A DNA stretch of 53,714 nucleotides from CAZHCA01 sp964530825 (GCA_964530825.1 CAZHCA010000030.1:1-53714); one strand, 5' to 3'; counted from the first letter of the stretch, positions 33,704-43,274 are shown. The notes: generated from the sequence alone by a model not told the origin. Program-made: numbers and translations.

Positions 33704-33734
33704 CCCAATTGAGAGGCTCAAAAAACAACGATCA

Positions 33735-36700
33735 ATGCAAAGACGACCCGTAACGCAACACCTTGTACTATTAGGTCTGGCCGTATTATGGGCCAGTTCG
33801 GTTCGCCTGGGCGCCCAGGCCCGGATGATGGATTTTTCCGATATGACCCGGCGGGAAAAAATTTGGGTTGACTCGGTCTTCCAGCTTTTGACCGAAGAAG
33901 AACGCATTGGTCAGCTCTTTATGCTACGCGCTCATTCCAACAAGGGGGCCCAGCACGTAGCGGATCTCGAATCCGCCATAAAAAAGTATAAAATAGGTGG
34001 TCTTTGTTTTTTCCAGGGCACGCCGGAGAAACAAGTCGAAATTATCAATGAGCTCCAGTCGGCTACCGGTAATGTGCCGCTCCTGATTGCTATGGATGCA
34101 GAGTGGGGGCTGGGCATGCGTATGTCGGGCAGTACCATAAGTTATCCGCGCCAGCTCATGCTCGGTGCGATACGCAACAATCGCCTGCTGTACGAAATGG
34201 GGGAGGAGGTTGCCCGGCAGTTGAAGCGGGTGGGGGTGCACATAAACTTTGCTCCCGTGGCCGATATCAACAACAACGCAGCTAACCCCGTCATCCATGA
34301 GCGGTCTTTCGGCGAAGACCGCTACAATGTACTGGTCAAGAGTTACATGTATGCGCTTGGCATGCACGACAGTGGGGTTATGGCCTGTGCCAAACATTTT
34401 CCCGGCCACGGCGATACCGATGTGGATTCACACTACGGGCTACCGGTCATCGGTCATTCTCCGGACCGGCTCGACAGTATCGAGCTCTACCCTTTCGCCG
34501 GTTTGGCGAAGGGGGGCATCGGCAGCATGATGGTAGGCCACTTGAATATACCGGCGCTGGACGAACGCGAGAACCGGCCCACTACGCTCTCGCGGGCTAC
34601 CGTCACGGATATCCTGCGAGAGCAAATGGGATACGAAGGCCTTATTTTTACCGATGCGATGGAGATGCAGGGCGTTACGGCCTATTTTGATCCTGGCGAA
34701 GCGGAAGCCGAAGCTCTGGCGGCTGGCAACGATATTCTACTGCTGCCCGCGGATATCGGGCAGGCGGTACGAGCGGTACAGCGCTATCTGGATGAAGGCA
34801 AGATCGATCGCGCTCAGGTGCATCGTTCTGTCAAACGGGTGCTGCAGGCCAAATACCGTTTGGGGCTCACCAGGTTTCGGTCCTTAAGGGAAGAAAATGT
34901 ACGTCAGGATATTAATACGCCCGATGCTAAGGCCCTGCGTACCCGACTGATCAAAGCGGCCCTGACCCTGGTACGCAACGAAAAGGGTATCGTTCCCTTC
35001 CGACGCCTGGATACGCTATCGTTTGCCTCTCTGGCAATTGGTCGTACAGCCCGTACGTCTTTTCAAGACCGACTGAGCAGTTATGCCGATTTCGACCACT
35101 TTAACAGTGGCAGTAGGTTGTCGGGTTTGCGCCGGTCTAGCCTGCTCAATACACTAGGTAGGAAAGACCTGGTCGTAGTCGGGCTGCACAATCTGAGCGA
35201 CCGGTCCGAGGTGGATTTCGGCATTTCGGATAGCACATTGGAATTCCTTTACGATTTATCGGAGCGAACCCAGGTGATCCTCACCGTGTTCGGAACGCCT
35301 TACAGCTTGAAGTTTTTCGACGGAATTGGTCATGTTCTACAGGCCTATGAGGATGCTGACGACGTACAGGATCTGGCTGCCCAGGCGCTTTTCGGCGCCT
35401 TTGGTCTATCGGGTAAATTACCGGTTACGGCATCCCTGCGCAGTTCATTCAATATGGGGGAAAGAACGAGCGCCCTCGGACGTCTGGGTTACGGCGCCCC
35501 GGAAATGCAAGGCATGGACAGCCGAGTATTGCAAGGGATCGATCGCATCGCTCAAAATGCAATCGATTCTCAGGCCACCCCCGGGATAGTGGTCTTAGCG
35601 GCCAAGAGTGGGCAGGTGGTATGGCATAAGGCGTATGGTTACTACACGTACGCCTGTAAGCAGCCGGTGCAGCCCGACGACTTGTTTGACTTGGCTTCGG
35701 TAACGAAAATTGCCGCGACCACTTTGGCCGTAATGAAACTACAGGAAGACGGCCGCATGCGGGTCGATCGGCCCTTGCAGGAGGCCCTGCCTGCGGCGGC
35801 CGGTTCGGATAAGGGGCCTTTAATCGTTGCCGATATCATGGCCCACCACGCCGGGCTTAAGTCCTGGATTCCTTTTTACAAACAGACGCTGAATGCTTCG
35901 CGCCGGAATCCGCGGCCCTCCAACCGCTATTACCGCCTCCGACCAGAGGGGACATACCGAGTAGCGGTGACGGAGCAATTATACATGGATGAAGCTTTTG
36001 TAGATAATATCTGGCAGCAGATTTTCGAATCCCCACTGCGACCTGTCCCCAAGTACATATACAGCGATCTCGGATTCTACATGCTTGCCGAGGCTGTAGC
36101 CGAACGCAGCGGTTGGCCACTCGACGAATTCGTGAGCCAGGTTTTCTACCGACCTATGGGACTTACGGAGTTGACCTTTAATCCGCGCAGATACTTTAAC
36201 CTGGACCGGATCGTGCCGACCGAAGAGGACCGGTATTGGCGCCGCCAGCGGGTGCACGGTTACGTGCATGATATGGGGGCGGCCATGCTCGGCGGCGTAA
36301 GCGGCCATGCCGGATTATTTGGTAGTGCTACCGACCTAGCGGCATTGATGCAAATGCTGCTAAACGGTGGTGCTTACGGAGGCCAACAGTTCTTGCAGCC
36401 ATCCACGATTGGAGCCTTTACGCAGCGCCATCCGCAGTCTTCGCGCCGCGGTATCGGATTTGACATGCAGGAACTTAATCCCGATGCCTCGCAGAATATG
36501 TCGGAACTGGCTTCGCATCGGACCTATGGGCACCTTGGCTTTACAGGCACCTGTGTGTGGGTAGACCCCGATAGCGAATTAATTTATATTTTTTTATCCA
36601 ATCGCACTTACCCCTCCATGAATAATTACCTCTTGAATAAGTTAGATACCAGACCACGCATTCAGCGCGTTCTGTACGAGGCTATGCAAACGGCGCCAGC

Positions 36701-36758
36701 GCGACCAGCCTTCAGGGCGGAGTGGCAGTCCGATCGGACAAACTTGCCGGAGGAATAA
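33735..36758 (+). CDS. NagZ-like glycoside hydrolase family 3 fused to a serine beta-lactamase-like domain
   Basis: A 1007-residue exported protein (signal peptide 1-28). The N-terminal GH3 domain (about 40-390) has the NagZ block KHFPGHGDTDVDSH (220-233; catalytic-loop H233) and the nucleophile D307 (IFTDAMEMQG). A GH3 C-terminal-like region (about 400-580) follows. The C-terminal beta-lactamase/transpeptidase-like domain (about 600-1000) has S655-V-T-K658, the second motif Y776-S-D778 and the third-motif position H933-L-G. NagZ cleaves beta-N-acetylglucosamine from peptidoglycan or chitin fragments. The second domain could be an esterase or D-aminopeptidase. Such fusions are known in Bacteroidota. 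Tightly linked on both sides in the operon. Confidence 0.93.
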   Translation: MQRRPVTQHLVLLGLAVLWASSVRLGAQARMMDFSDMTRREKIWVDSVFQLLTEEERIGQLFMLRAHSNKGAQHVADLESAIKKYKIGGLCFFQGTPEKQVEIINELQSATGNVPLLIAMDAEWGLGMRMSGSTISYPRQLMLGAIRNNRLLYEMGEEVARQLKRVGVHINFAPVADINNNAANPVIHERSFGEDRYNVLVKSYMYALGMHDSGVMACAKHFPGHGDTDVDSHYGLPVIGHSPDRLDSIELYPFAGLAKGGIGSMMVGHLNIPALDERENRPTTLSRATVTDILREQMGYEGLIFTDAMEMQGVTAYFDPGEAEAEALAAGNDILLLPADIGQAVRAVQRYLDEGKIDRAQVHRSVKRVLQAKYRLGLTRFRSLREENVRQDINTPDAKALRTRLIKAALTLVRNEKGIVPFRRLDTLSFASLAIGRTARTSFQDRLSSYADFDHFNSGSRLSGLRRSSLLNTLGRKDLVVVGLHNLSDRSEVDFGISDSTLEFLYDLSERTQVILTVFGTPYSLKFFDGIGHVLQAYEDADDVQDLAAQALFGAFGLSGKLPVTASLRSSFNMGERTSALGRLGYGAPEMQGMDSRVLQGIDRIAQNAIDSQATPGIVVLAAKSGQVVWHKAYGYYTYACKQPVQPDDLFDLASVTKIAATTLAVMKLQEDGRMRVDRPLQEALPAAAGSDKGPLIVADIMAHHAGLKSWIPFYKQTLNASRRNPRPSNRYYRLRPEGTYRVAVTEQLYMDEAFVDNIWQQIFESPLRPVPKYIYSDLGFYMLAEAVAERSGWPLDEFVSQVFYRPMGLTELTFNPRRYFNLDRIVPTEEDRYWRRQRVHGYVHDMGAAMLGGVSGHAGLFGSATDLAALMQMLLNGGAYGGQQFLQPSTIGAFTQRHPQSSRRGIGFDMQELNPDASQNMSELASHRTYGHLGFTGTCVWVDPDSELIYIFLSNRTYPSMNNYLLNKLDTRPRIQRVLYEAMQTAPARPAFRAEWQSDRTNLPEE

Positions 36759-36806
36759 AAAGCTGCGGCGCACCGAGATTACGTTTTTTCACGACCAAAT
36801 GATGCT

Positions 36807-38024
36807 ATGCATTTATCCTGGAGAATTGCCCGTCGGTACTTATTTGCCAAGAAATCCACTAATGCCATCAACCTGATTACCGGTATTGCCGTATTCGGCA
36901 TCGCAGTGGGTACGGCGGCCCTGATCCTGGTACTTTCGGTTTTCAACGGTTTTGAGGATCTCATAACAGGTATGTACAGCAATTTCAATCCCGATATTCG
37001 CATTACCGCTCGCAAGGGCAAGACCTTTAAGGCCGATAGTGTGCTGCTCGGGCGTGTTCGTGCGGTGGAAGGGGTAGAAGCGGTGTCGGCTACGCTGGAA
37101 GAGGTCGCCTACTTTGAGTATAAAGATCGGAGCGACTTTGGTATGCTGAAAGGAGTAGACGAACACTACCGCCGGGTAACTTCAATTGACTCGACGATCC
37201 GGGAGGGGCAGTACCGTTTGCAAGACGGAGGCAATGAATTTGCCGTTCTGGGATTTGGCATGCGCCTGAAGCTGTCGGTCAACATCGAAGATCTATTTGC
37301 TGTGCTGAATGTATACATGCTCAAGCGTCGAGTGATCGGGCCTTTCGAGAAGCAGTTCCGGTCGCGTTTTGTCTATCCTACCGCCAGCTTTTTTGTACAA
37401 CAAGATTTTGATAATCAATACGTGCTTACCTCTATAGGTTTTGCACGCGAATTGTTGGGATTGCCCGATGCGGCCAGTGCCCTTGAGTTGAAAGTGATGA
37501 AGGGATGGCGGAAAGACCGGGTTATGAATGCATTGCACGCGGAACTTGGCGATGGTTTTGTCGTGAAAGACAAATTTGAGCAGCAGGAGGCTTTCATGCG
37601 CCTGATGAAGCTGGAAAAGTGGATGAGCTTCGCCATCGTGGGATTGGTTTTGCTGTTGGTTGCCTTTAATCTTATTGGTGCCTTATGGATGATGGTGCTG
37701 GAAAAACGCAAGGATATCTCGATCCTGAAGTCGATGGGCGCTAACAACCGAATGGTGCGCGATGTGTTTTTGCAGGAAGGGCTGCTGATCAGCATATTGG
37801 GCATGGGGATCGGGTTCGTACTGGCTATTGGGATCTATCTTTTACAGGTACGGTTCGGTTTAATCGGCATCCCCGGTGACTTTATCATCGATGCTTATCC
37901 GATCAGCATGCGGTTTTTTGACTTTGTGGTGGTAGCCCTTACGGTAACCGCTATCGGTTTGCTGGCATCTTTGCCACCGGCGAAGCGCGCCGAGCAGGTA
38001 CCTACCGTCATTCGAGAAGAATAA
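36807..38024 (+). CDS. LolC/LolE-like ABC transporter permease
   Basis: A 405-residue inner-membrane protein of the FtsX/LolCE permease type. Helix 1 follows the typical start HLSWRIARRYLFAKKSTNAI. A large periplasmic domain (about 50-265) precedes three further helices, with the coupling region VLEKRKDISILKSMGANNRM. In E. coli LolCDE releases lipoproteins from the inner membrane, and one permease often serves as homodimer in Bacteroidota. No LolD ATPase is in the window. It sits 48 bp after the NagZ fusion and 8 bp before the next gene. Confidence 0.9.
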   Translation: MHLSWRIARRYLFAKKSTNAINLITGIAVFGIAVGTAALILVLSVFNGFEDLITGMYSNFNPDIRITARKGKTFKADSVLLGRVRAVEGVEAVSATLEEVAYFEYKDRSDFGMLKGVDEHYRRVTSIDSTIREGQYRLQDGGNEFAVLGFGMRLKLSVNIEDLFAVLNVYMLKRRVIGPFEKQFRSRFVYPTASFFVQQDFDNQYVLTSIGFARELLGLPDAASALELKVMKGWRKDRVMNALHAELGDGFVVKDKFEQQEAFMRLMKLEKWMSFAIVGLVLLLVAFNLIGALWMMVLEKRKDISILKSMGANNRMVRDVFLQEGLLISILGMGIGFVLAIGIYLLQVRFGLIGIPGDFIIDAYPISMRFFDFVVVALTVTAIGLLASLPPAKRAEQVPTVIREE

Positions 38025-38032
38025 TTGGAATT

Positions 38033-38410
38033 ATGGAGGAGTGGGAAATGGATTATTTCTGGCTGCAACTGCGGCACCGCGTAAAGGAAAGTTTTGACCG
38101 GGAAAACCTGCCCGATTTAAATGCGGTACTATTTTTGATCGGTATTCAGGAGTTGGGGCGTTGGAAGAAGCACTTTTCGAAAGAGGAAAAACAGGATCTG
38201 ATGCACATTGCCGTGTGTCGATTACTCAGCTACGAGGGCTACTATACCTTTACCGGTCGCGACGAAGACGGCTGGCCGCATTGGCAATCGGTGCGCAAGA
38301 TTACCCCGCATAATTTAAAAGAACAAGAGCGGCTACTGAAAATTAACGCGATTCGGTATTTTCGCGACCTGGACGCCGATCAACAATTCCTATCAGATGA
38401 AGAAGAATAA
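38033..38410 (+). CDS. Small conserved protein, function unknown
   Basis: A 125-residue soluble, charged protein. It has hydrophobic helical pairs (LNAVLFLIGIQELG, LMHIAVCRLLSYEGYY), a Trp-rich TGRDEDGWPHWQSV segment and an acidic end. No signal peptide or catalytic motif is seen. The start at 38033 is 8 bp after the LolC/E-like gene; an internal ATG at codon 6 is an alternative. Its end overlaps the next start by 14 bp, so it is translationally coupled to the lipoprotein cyclophilin. I recognise the architecture as a Bacteroidota hypothetical protein but no function. Confidence 0.8.
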   Translation: MEEWEMDYFWLQLRHRVKESFDRENLPDLNAVLFLIGIQELGRWKKHFSKEEKQDLMHIAVCRLLSYEGYYTFTGRDEDGWPHWQSVRKITPHNLKEQERLLKINAIRYFRDLDADQQFLSDEEE

Positions 38411-39050
38411 ACAATTTCTGTGGTTGTGGTTGGCAGGGCTGCTCAGCCTGGCCACCGCCTGCCAGCAGAAGAGCACTCCCGTGCGAGCCGTTATCGAAAC
38501 CAATATGGGCAATTTGGAAGTGGAGCTTTATGATTCTACCCCTCGCCACCGTGATAATTTCGCCAAATTGGCGGAAAAGGGCTTTTATGACAGTTTGTTG
38601 TTTCACCGGGTAATTGAGGGGTTCATGATTCAGGGCGGTGACCCGGATTCGCGCAACGCACCACCTGGGCAAGTGCTCGGACGGGGCGGCCCCGGCTACG
38701 AAATTGATGCCGAAATCGGTGCCCCGCACTATCGCGGTGTGCTGGCTGCAGCTTCCAAGCCCAACCCTGAGCAGCGTTCTTCAGGGTCGCAGTTCTACAT
38801 CGTTCAGGGACAGTCGGTCGATCAGGCCCTTCTCGATGCAGTGGAGCAGCAAAAGGGCATCACCTATACCGAAGAGCAGCGAGAGGTATACCAGATTCTG
38901 GGGGGTGTACCGCAACTCGATTTCGACTATACGGTCTTTGGGGAACTGACGGACGGGTTCGACGTACTCGATCGCATTGCGACGGTACCCACCGACGCCA
39001 GTAACCGGCCGGAAGAAGACGTAATCATCCAAACCATCAAGATTAAATAA
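38397..39050 (+). CDS. Peptidyl-prolyl isomerase lipoprotein, cyclophilin type
   Basis: A 217-residue lipoprotein (signal peptide with lipid Cys at about C22, LLSLATACQQ) followed by a cyclophilin domain with FHRVIEGFMIQGGD, GSQFYIVQGQ and DYTVFGELTDGFDVLDRIAT. It catalyses cis-trans isomerisation of X-Pro bonds, here on the periplasmic side. FHRVI and FYIV hold the conserved active-site positions. It is a close paralogue of the next gene, 11 bp downstream, and both probably assist folding of exported proteins. Confidence 0.93.
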   Translation: MKKNKQFLWLWLAGLLSLATACQQKSTPVRAVIETNMGNLEVELYDSTPRHRDNFAKLAEKGFYDSLLFHRVIEGFMIQGGDPDSRNAPPGQVLGRGGPGYEIDAEIGAPHYRGVLAAASKPNPEQRSSGSQFYIVQGQSVDQALLDAVEQQKGITYTEEQREVYQILGGVPQLDFDYTVFGELTDGFDVLDRIATVPTDASNRPEEDVIIQTIKIK

Positions 39051-39061
39051 GGACGAGGCAT

Positions 39062-39955
39062 ATGCGAAGTCGGATGTTAATACTGGGTATAATGGTGATG
39101 GGTAACGCCCTTCCCGCAGCCGCGCAGTTCAGGGCCAACTTCTCGATCGAAGGGGAACGGGTTGCGCCGGCCACCCTGCAATTCCGGAATACCTCCGATG
39201 GGGCCGATCGCTTTGAATGGGATTTCGGCGACGGTACGACCTCGGCGGAGGTGGAGCCCACCCACCGCTATCGATCGTCCGGTAATTTCCAGGTCACGCT
39301 AACGGCCTATAAAGGTAAGCGCCGGAAGAAAACCAAACGCCAGCGCATCTATGTTCGCGCTCCGGAGCGCTGTCTGGTAGAACTGGAAACCCCTTATGGT
39401 AACATGCTGATTCATCTTTTTGACGGCACCCCCAAGCACCAGGATAACTTTTTTAAATTGGCAGAAGAAGGCTTCTACGACAGCTTGCTTTTTCACCGTG
39501 TCATCAATGGATTTATGATCCAGGGTGGAGATCCATTGTCGAAAGATGCGCCGCCCGAAACGCCATTAGGGGCTGGTGGGCCGGGGTATACCATCGAGGC
39601 GGAATTTGTGGATTCACTGGTGCATTTGCGCGGAATGCTGGCGGCAGCGCGCAAGGGCGATCAAGTCAATCCCCTCAAACAGTCTTCCGGCTCCCAGTTT
39701 TACATCGTTCAGGGCCGGACGGTGACCGAAGAGATGCTGGACCGGCTGGAAGTACGCAAAGGGATACGCTATACGCCCGATCAGCGCCAGGCTTATCTGG
39801 AGCGGGGAGGTACGCCTTTTTTAGATGGGGAGTACACGGTCTTTGGAGAGGTGATCGAAGGGCTGGAGGTGATCGATAAAATTGCAAAGGTCGCGACCGA
39901 TGCCAATGATCGACCGACGGAAAATGTTATTTTTACCGTACACCCTATTAAATAG
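39062..39955 (+). CDS. PKD-domain cyclophilin, exported peptidyl-prolyl isomerase
   Basis: A 297-residue exported protein: signal peptide (1-22, ending PAAAQ), a PKD domain (about 23-105, with FEWDFGDGTTSAEVEPTHRY), then a cyclophilin domain (about 108-297) with FHRVINGFMIQGGD and GSQFYIVQGR. It is a tandem paralogue of the preceding lipoprotein but has gained a PKD module, perhaps to anchor it to a surface substrate. The two domains together are unusual for a cyclophilin. Confidence 0.92.
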   Translation: MRSRMLILGIMVMGNALPAAAQFRANFSIEGERVAPATLQFRNTSDGADRFEWDFGDGTTSAEVEPTHRYRSSGNFQVTLTAYKGKRRKKTKRQRIYVRAPERCLVELETPYGNMLIHLFDGTPKHQDNFFKLAEEGFYDSLLFHRVINGFMIQGGDPLSKDAPPETPLGAGGPGYTIEAEFVDSLVHLRGMLAAARKGDQVNPLKQSSGSQFYIVQGRTVTEEMLDRLEVRKGIRYTPDQRQAYLERGGTPFLDGEYTVFGEVIEGLEVIDKIAKVATDANDRPTENVIFTVHPIK

Positions 39956-39984
39956 TCATTTCCTGAACAAACTTCTGCTCCACC

Positions 39985-40755
39985 ATGCAGCAAGCAAATC
40001 ACATTCTTGGTATTGACGTTGGCGCCACTGGCATCAAAGCGGCAATCGTTGACATCGAAAAAGGCGAACTCCTCAATGAGCGCATAAAAATTCTTACGCC
40101 GAAACCGGCCACGCCGGCGGCGGTGGTAAGCGTCATGACCGACCTGATCAAGCGGCACGGATGGCAAGGCCCTGTAGGTTGTGGTTTCCCTGCTATCATT
40201 AAAAAAGGTGTCGCAAAATCGGCGGCCAATATTGATTCCGCCTGGATCGGGCAGAATGTGGAGGAGCTATTGTATCAGGACAGCAGCTGCCCGGTCAGTG
40301 CCATCAACGATGCGGATGCTGCCGGACTGGCAGAGATAGGTTTTGGGGTGGGCAAAGACGTAAGCGGGTTGGTCATCATGCTGACGATCGGTTCGGGGAT
40401 TGGCTCGGCTGTTTTTCTTGATGGCAAACTAGTGCCGAATACGGAATTCGGGCATTTATTCGACTGGGAAGGGCGGGTAACCGAAAAGCACTGTTCGAAT
40501 TTGGCGCGCGAGCGCGAAGGCCTTTCGCACGAGGACTGGGCAGCCCGCCTGAATGTCTTCCTGCACCATCTGGACCGTATTTTCTCTCCTGATCTTTTTA
40601 TTCTCGGCGGCGGCATCAGCAATGACTTCGATCAGTACGCCCATATATTTGACATTGAAGTACCCATCAAACAAGCACAGATGCGCAATGCTGCCGGAAC
40701 GGTAGGTGCGGCTCTATTCGCTGCTCAGCAGCGAGAAATTACTGCGCATAAATAG
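39985..40755 (+). CDS. ppgK: ROK-family glucokinase, polyphosphate type
   Basis: A 256-residue kinase of the ROK family. An N-terminal phosphate-binding loop GIDVGATGIKAAIVD (9-23) and NDADAAGLAEIGFG are followed by GSGIGSAVF and EFGHL. Length, and the absence of the zinc-binding Cys/His cluster of many ROK proteins, agree with the polyphosphate/ATP glucokinase group. It phosphorylates glucose to glucose-6-phosphate using polyphosphate or ATP. It is the last gene of the long plus-strand operon and overlaps the convergent TPR gene by 17 bp. Confidence 0.9.
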   Translation: MQQANHILGIDVGATGIKAAIVDIEKGELLNERIKILTPKPATPAAVVSVMTDLIKRHGWQGPVGCGFPAIIKKGVAKSAANIDSAWIGQNVEELLYQDSSCPVSAINDADAAGLAEIGFGVGKDVSGLVIMLTIGSGIGSAVFLDGKLVPNTEFGHLFDWEGRVTEKHCSNLAREREGLSHEDWAARLNVFLHHLDRIFSPDLFILGGGISNDFDQYAHIFDIEVPIKQAQMRNAAGTVGAALFAAQQREITAHK

Positions 40756-42142
40756 CCAACAATCGAATAACGTCGGGATCTGTTTCGAGCTCGGGTACGA
40801 GCTCGAACAGCATTTGATGGGCATCAAAATCTTCCTGGAGCGCTTCGCCCAACCAGTAGAGAGCCTCCTGTCGCCGCCCCATGACCATAAGGCAAGCAAT
40901 GCGGCAGTAGGTGAGTTCTGCACTACAGGCTTGCTCTTGCGCTTGGTCGATAATCTCGAAGGCCCGTCCCTGCTGGTCGGTCGTCATGAGAAACATAATA
41001 AGCTGGATCCAAGCCTGGGGTTCTTCCGGAGCAATTTGTATGGCCTTTATGAAGTTGGTTTCCGCAAGTTGGTATGCTTCGGCATGAAAGTAGGCCTCTG
41101 CCAGCTGGACGTAGTACGCTTCACATGCATCTTCAATGCTGATGGCGCGCCGGTAGTAAGCAATCGCCTGGCGCCAGTTCTCCTGCTGTGCGTAGCAAGT
41201 GCCGATCAGGTGTAAAATTTCATCGTTCAGGGGGTCCTGTTGGAGGGCAAGGAAGAAGTTTTTTCTAGCCTCCGTCAATCGGTTTTCGTGCAGGTAGCAA
41301 TTGCCCAGCTTCGCATAGAGGTCGGCATCTGCTTCGAACTGCTCCCGCATTTCCTCATAACATCGGCGGGCGCGCCGGTACTGCCGGAGCTCGAAGCAAA
41401 GATCGCCATATTCACGATAGGCAATTTCGAAATTCGGATTGATCAAATACGCGTACTCAAAGGCTTCGATAGCCAGCTCGTAATTGCCGAGATAAGCCTG
41501 GGCATGGCCCAAATTGAACCAGGCCAGGTAGGCATAGGCGTCTTCTTCCAGCAGGGCTTCGTGCAATTGTACACTCGCTTCGTAGTTACGCAGGTATTCG
41601 ATCGGTGCTAAAATGCGTTCCAGTGCTTCCAGGTGGTTGGGTACAATCTGGAGTGCAGCTTTCAGGGTCTGGTACATCTGCAGGAAGTCCTCCCGGCTTT
41701 CGTAGATCATACTTTCGACCACTAGGACTTCAGCCATCAGGGAACCCCTTGCCATGGATTTGGCCTTCTCGATGGCTTCAAAAGCACCGTAAGGATCGTC
41801 GAGTAAAACATACGACTCGGCGCGGAGTAAGTAGATATGGATTTCCGCCGGGGCAATGTATTCGGCATGATCGAGAACTGCCAGCCCATCATCTTCGCGT
41901 CCGGCTTCGAGATAAAGCTGAGCCAGACGGAGCTTGAAATCTACCGAATATTGATAGTGCTGGATAGCATACTGGGCGACATCAATGGCACGGTCGAGCT
42001 GTCCTTCAACCTCATAGAAATCGATTAAGCTTTGGCACATCTGTTCACTCATGAGTTCGATGTGTCCGTCGGCTACCATCAATTCGTAGGTGCGTGCGAG
42101 CTGCAGGAGTCCCTCCTGGTGTTCAGAGTCGTAGTGTCCCAT
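40739..42142 (-). CDS. Cytoplasmic TPR-repeat protein
   Basis: A 467-residue protein built almost wholly of tetratricopeptide repeats, such as YLAWFNLGHAQAYLGNYELA and LYAKLGNCYLHENRLTEARK. It has no signal peptide. I see about ten repeats. The function is unknown; TPR proteins usually mediate protein contacts. It converges with ppgK with a 17-bp overlap at the 3' ends, and is 214 bp from the EamA gene. Confidence 0.88.
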   Translation of the reverse strand: MGHYDSEHQEGLLQLARTYELMVADGHIELMSEQMCQSLIDFYEVEGQLDRAIDVAQYAIQHYQYSVDFKLRLAQLYLEAGREDDGLAVLDHAEYIAPAEIHIYLLRAESYVLLDDPYGAFEAIEKAKSMARGSLMAEVLVVESMIYESREDFLQMYQTLKAALQIVPNHLEALERILAPIEYLRNYEASVQLHEALLEEDAYAYLAWFNLGHAQAYLGNYELAIEAFEYAYLINPNFEIAYREYGDLCFELRQYRRARRCYEEMREQFEADADLYAKLGNCYLHENRLTEARKNFFLALQQDPLNDEILHLIGTCYAQQENWRQAIAYYRRAISIEDACEAYYVQLAEAYFHAEAYQLAETNFIKAIQIAPEEPQAWIQLIMFLMTTDQQGRAFEIIDQAQEQACSAELTYCRIACLMVMGRRQEALYWLGEALQEDFDAHQMLFELVPELETDPDVIRLLAIYAQ

Positions 42143-42356
42143 GGCTATCCAATGTCAGTTGCTCTACAAATAAAGAAAAAAAGGCATTACCTAGCCAGCA
42201 ATCAAGCCCTCAGCAGAATGACCATTAATGAAACGGTAGGCAAATGGACGGGAGTGGTGGGATCTCGATAATAAATTCAGTTTGAACGCTTTACGCTTTT
42301 TTCAAATAAAACATAAAACGTATTTGTTAATTGCGCATGACTAGTGTTTTCAATTA

Positions 42357-43274
42357 TCATGTGGACGTTCGTGCTGGGGTACGGCGCTTGAGCCGGGGAA
42401 CGCTCACCAGGAATACGCCAAGGAAAATGAGTAACCCGGCTACCACTTTGATGGGTGTGAGGAGGTCTTTTGCCAGTAGGAGTGCAAACGTAGTAGCAAA
42501 TAAAGGTTGCAGATAAATGTAAATACTAACAACGGAAGGGTTTACCAGCTTCAAGGCGAAGGCATTTAGTAGGTAGGCGAGAAAAGTGGTCCCGATCAAA
42601 ACGTAAGCGACGGAGAAATAAACGGCTGCCGGCCAGGAAGCCGGCTCTGCCTGCTGCAATTCGGGTAAACCCACCGGTAATACCATAGAAAAGCCAAAGG
42701 TAAATGTCCACTTGATGACAGTGAAGGGATGATAGCGTTTCATCAGGGGTTTTGAAATGACCAGATAAACACCGAAGGAAAGGGCATTGGTGAATACTAG
42801 TAGATCACCGACGAGTTGATTGCTGGCAATAGTGACTGCTTTGCCGTAAGCGATGAGGGTAATGGCGCCCGCCGCTCCCAGTAAGATGCCTATGATTTTA
42901 CGAGTTGTAATCGCTTCGTTGAGCAGGATGGCCGAAATAACCAAAACGAGGATGGGCGTCGTGGTCATGATCAGGGAGGCATTGATCGGACTCGTTCGCT
43001 CCAGTCCGCTGAAGAAGAACGTTTGATTGATCGCTACTCCGAAAAAACCACACCAAAATAACCGGATGAAGTCAGCCCGGCGATTTACCTTTTCTTTGAT
43101 GAAAAAGGCGTGGAAGGTCCAAAAAAGGAGTACGGCTGCTGCAGCACGCAAAACGATGAAGCCGATGGGGAGGAGGTAGCCTCCATTCATAACATCCTTG
43201 GCGATGATGTAGTTACCCCCATAGATGAGGGCAACGGTGAGCAGGGCGAGATGGGCGCGCAGCGGCGTTGGCAT
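42357..43274 (-). CDS. EamA/DMT-family transporter
   Basis: A 305-residue inner-membrane protein with about ten helices, arranged as two EamA repeats (from LLTVALIYGGNYIIAKDVMN and from VFTNALSFGVYLVISKPL). The family exports or imports amino acids, nucleosides and other small metabolites. The substrate here is unknown. It follows the sigma operon terminator on the same strand, so it probably has its own promoter. Confidence 0.9.
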   Translation of the reverse strand: MPTPLRAHLALLTVALIYGGNYIIAKDVMNGGYLLPIGFIVLRAAAAVLLFWTFHAFFIKEKVNRRADFIRLFWCGFFGVAINQTFFFSGLERTSPINASLIMTTTPILVLVISAILLNEAITTRKIIGILLGAAGAITLIAYGKAVTIASNQLVGDLLVFTNALSFGVYLVISKPLMKRYHPFTVIKWTFTFGFSMVLPVGLPELQQAEPASWPAAVYFSVAYVLIGTTFLAYLLNAFALKLVNPSVVSIYIYLQPLFATTFALLLAKDLLTPIKVVAGLLIFLGVFLVSVPRLKRRTPARTST

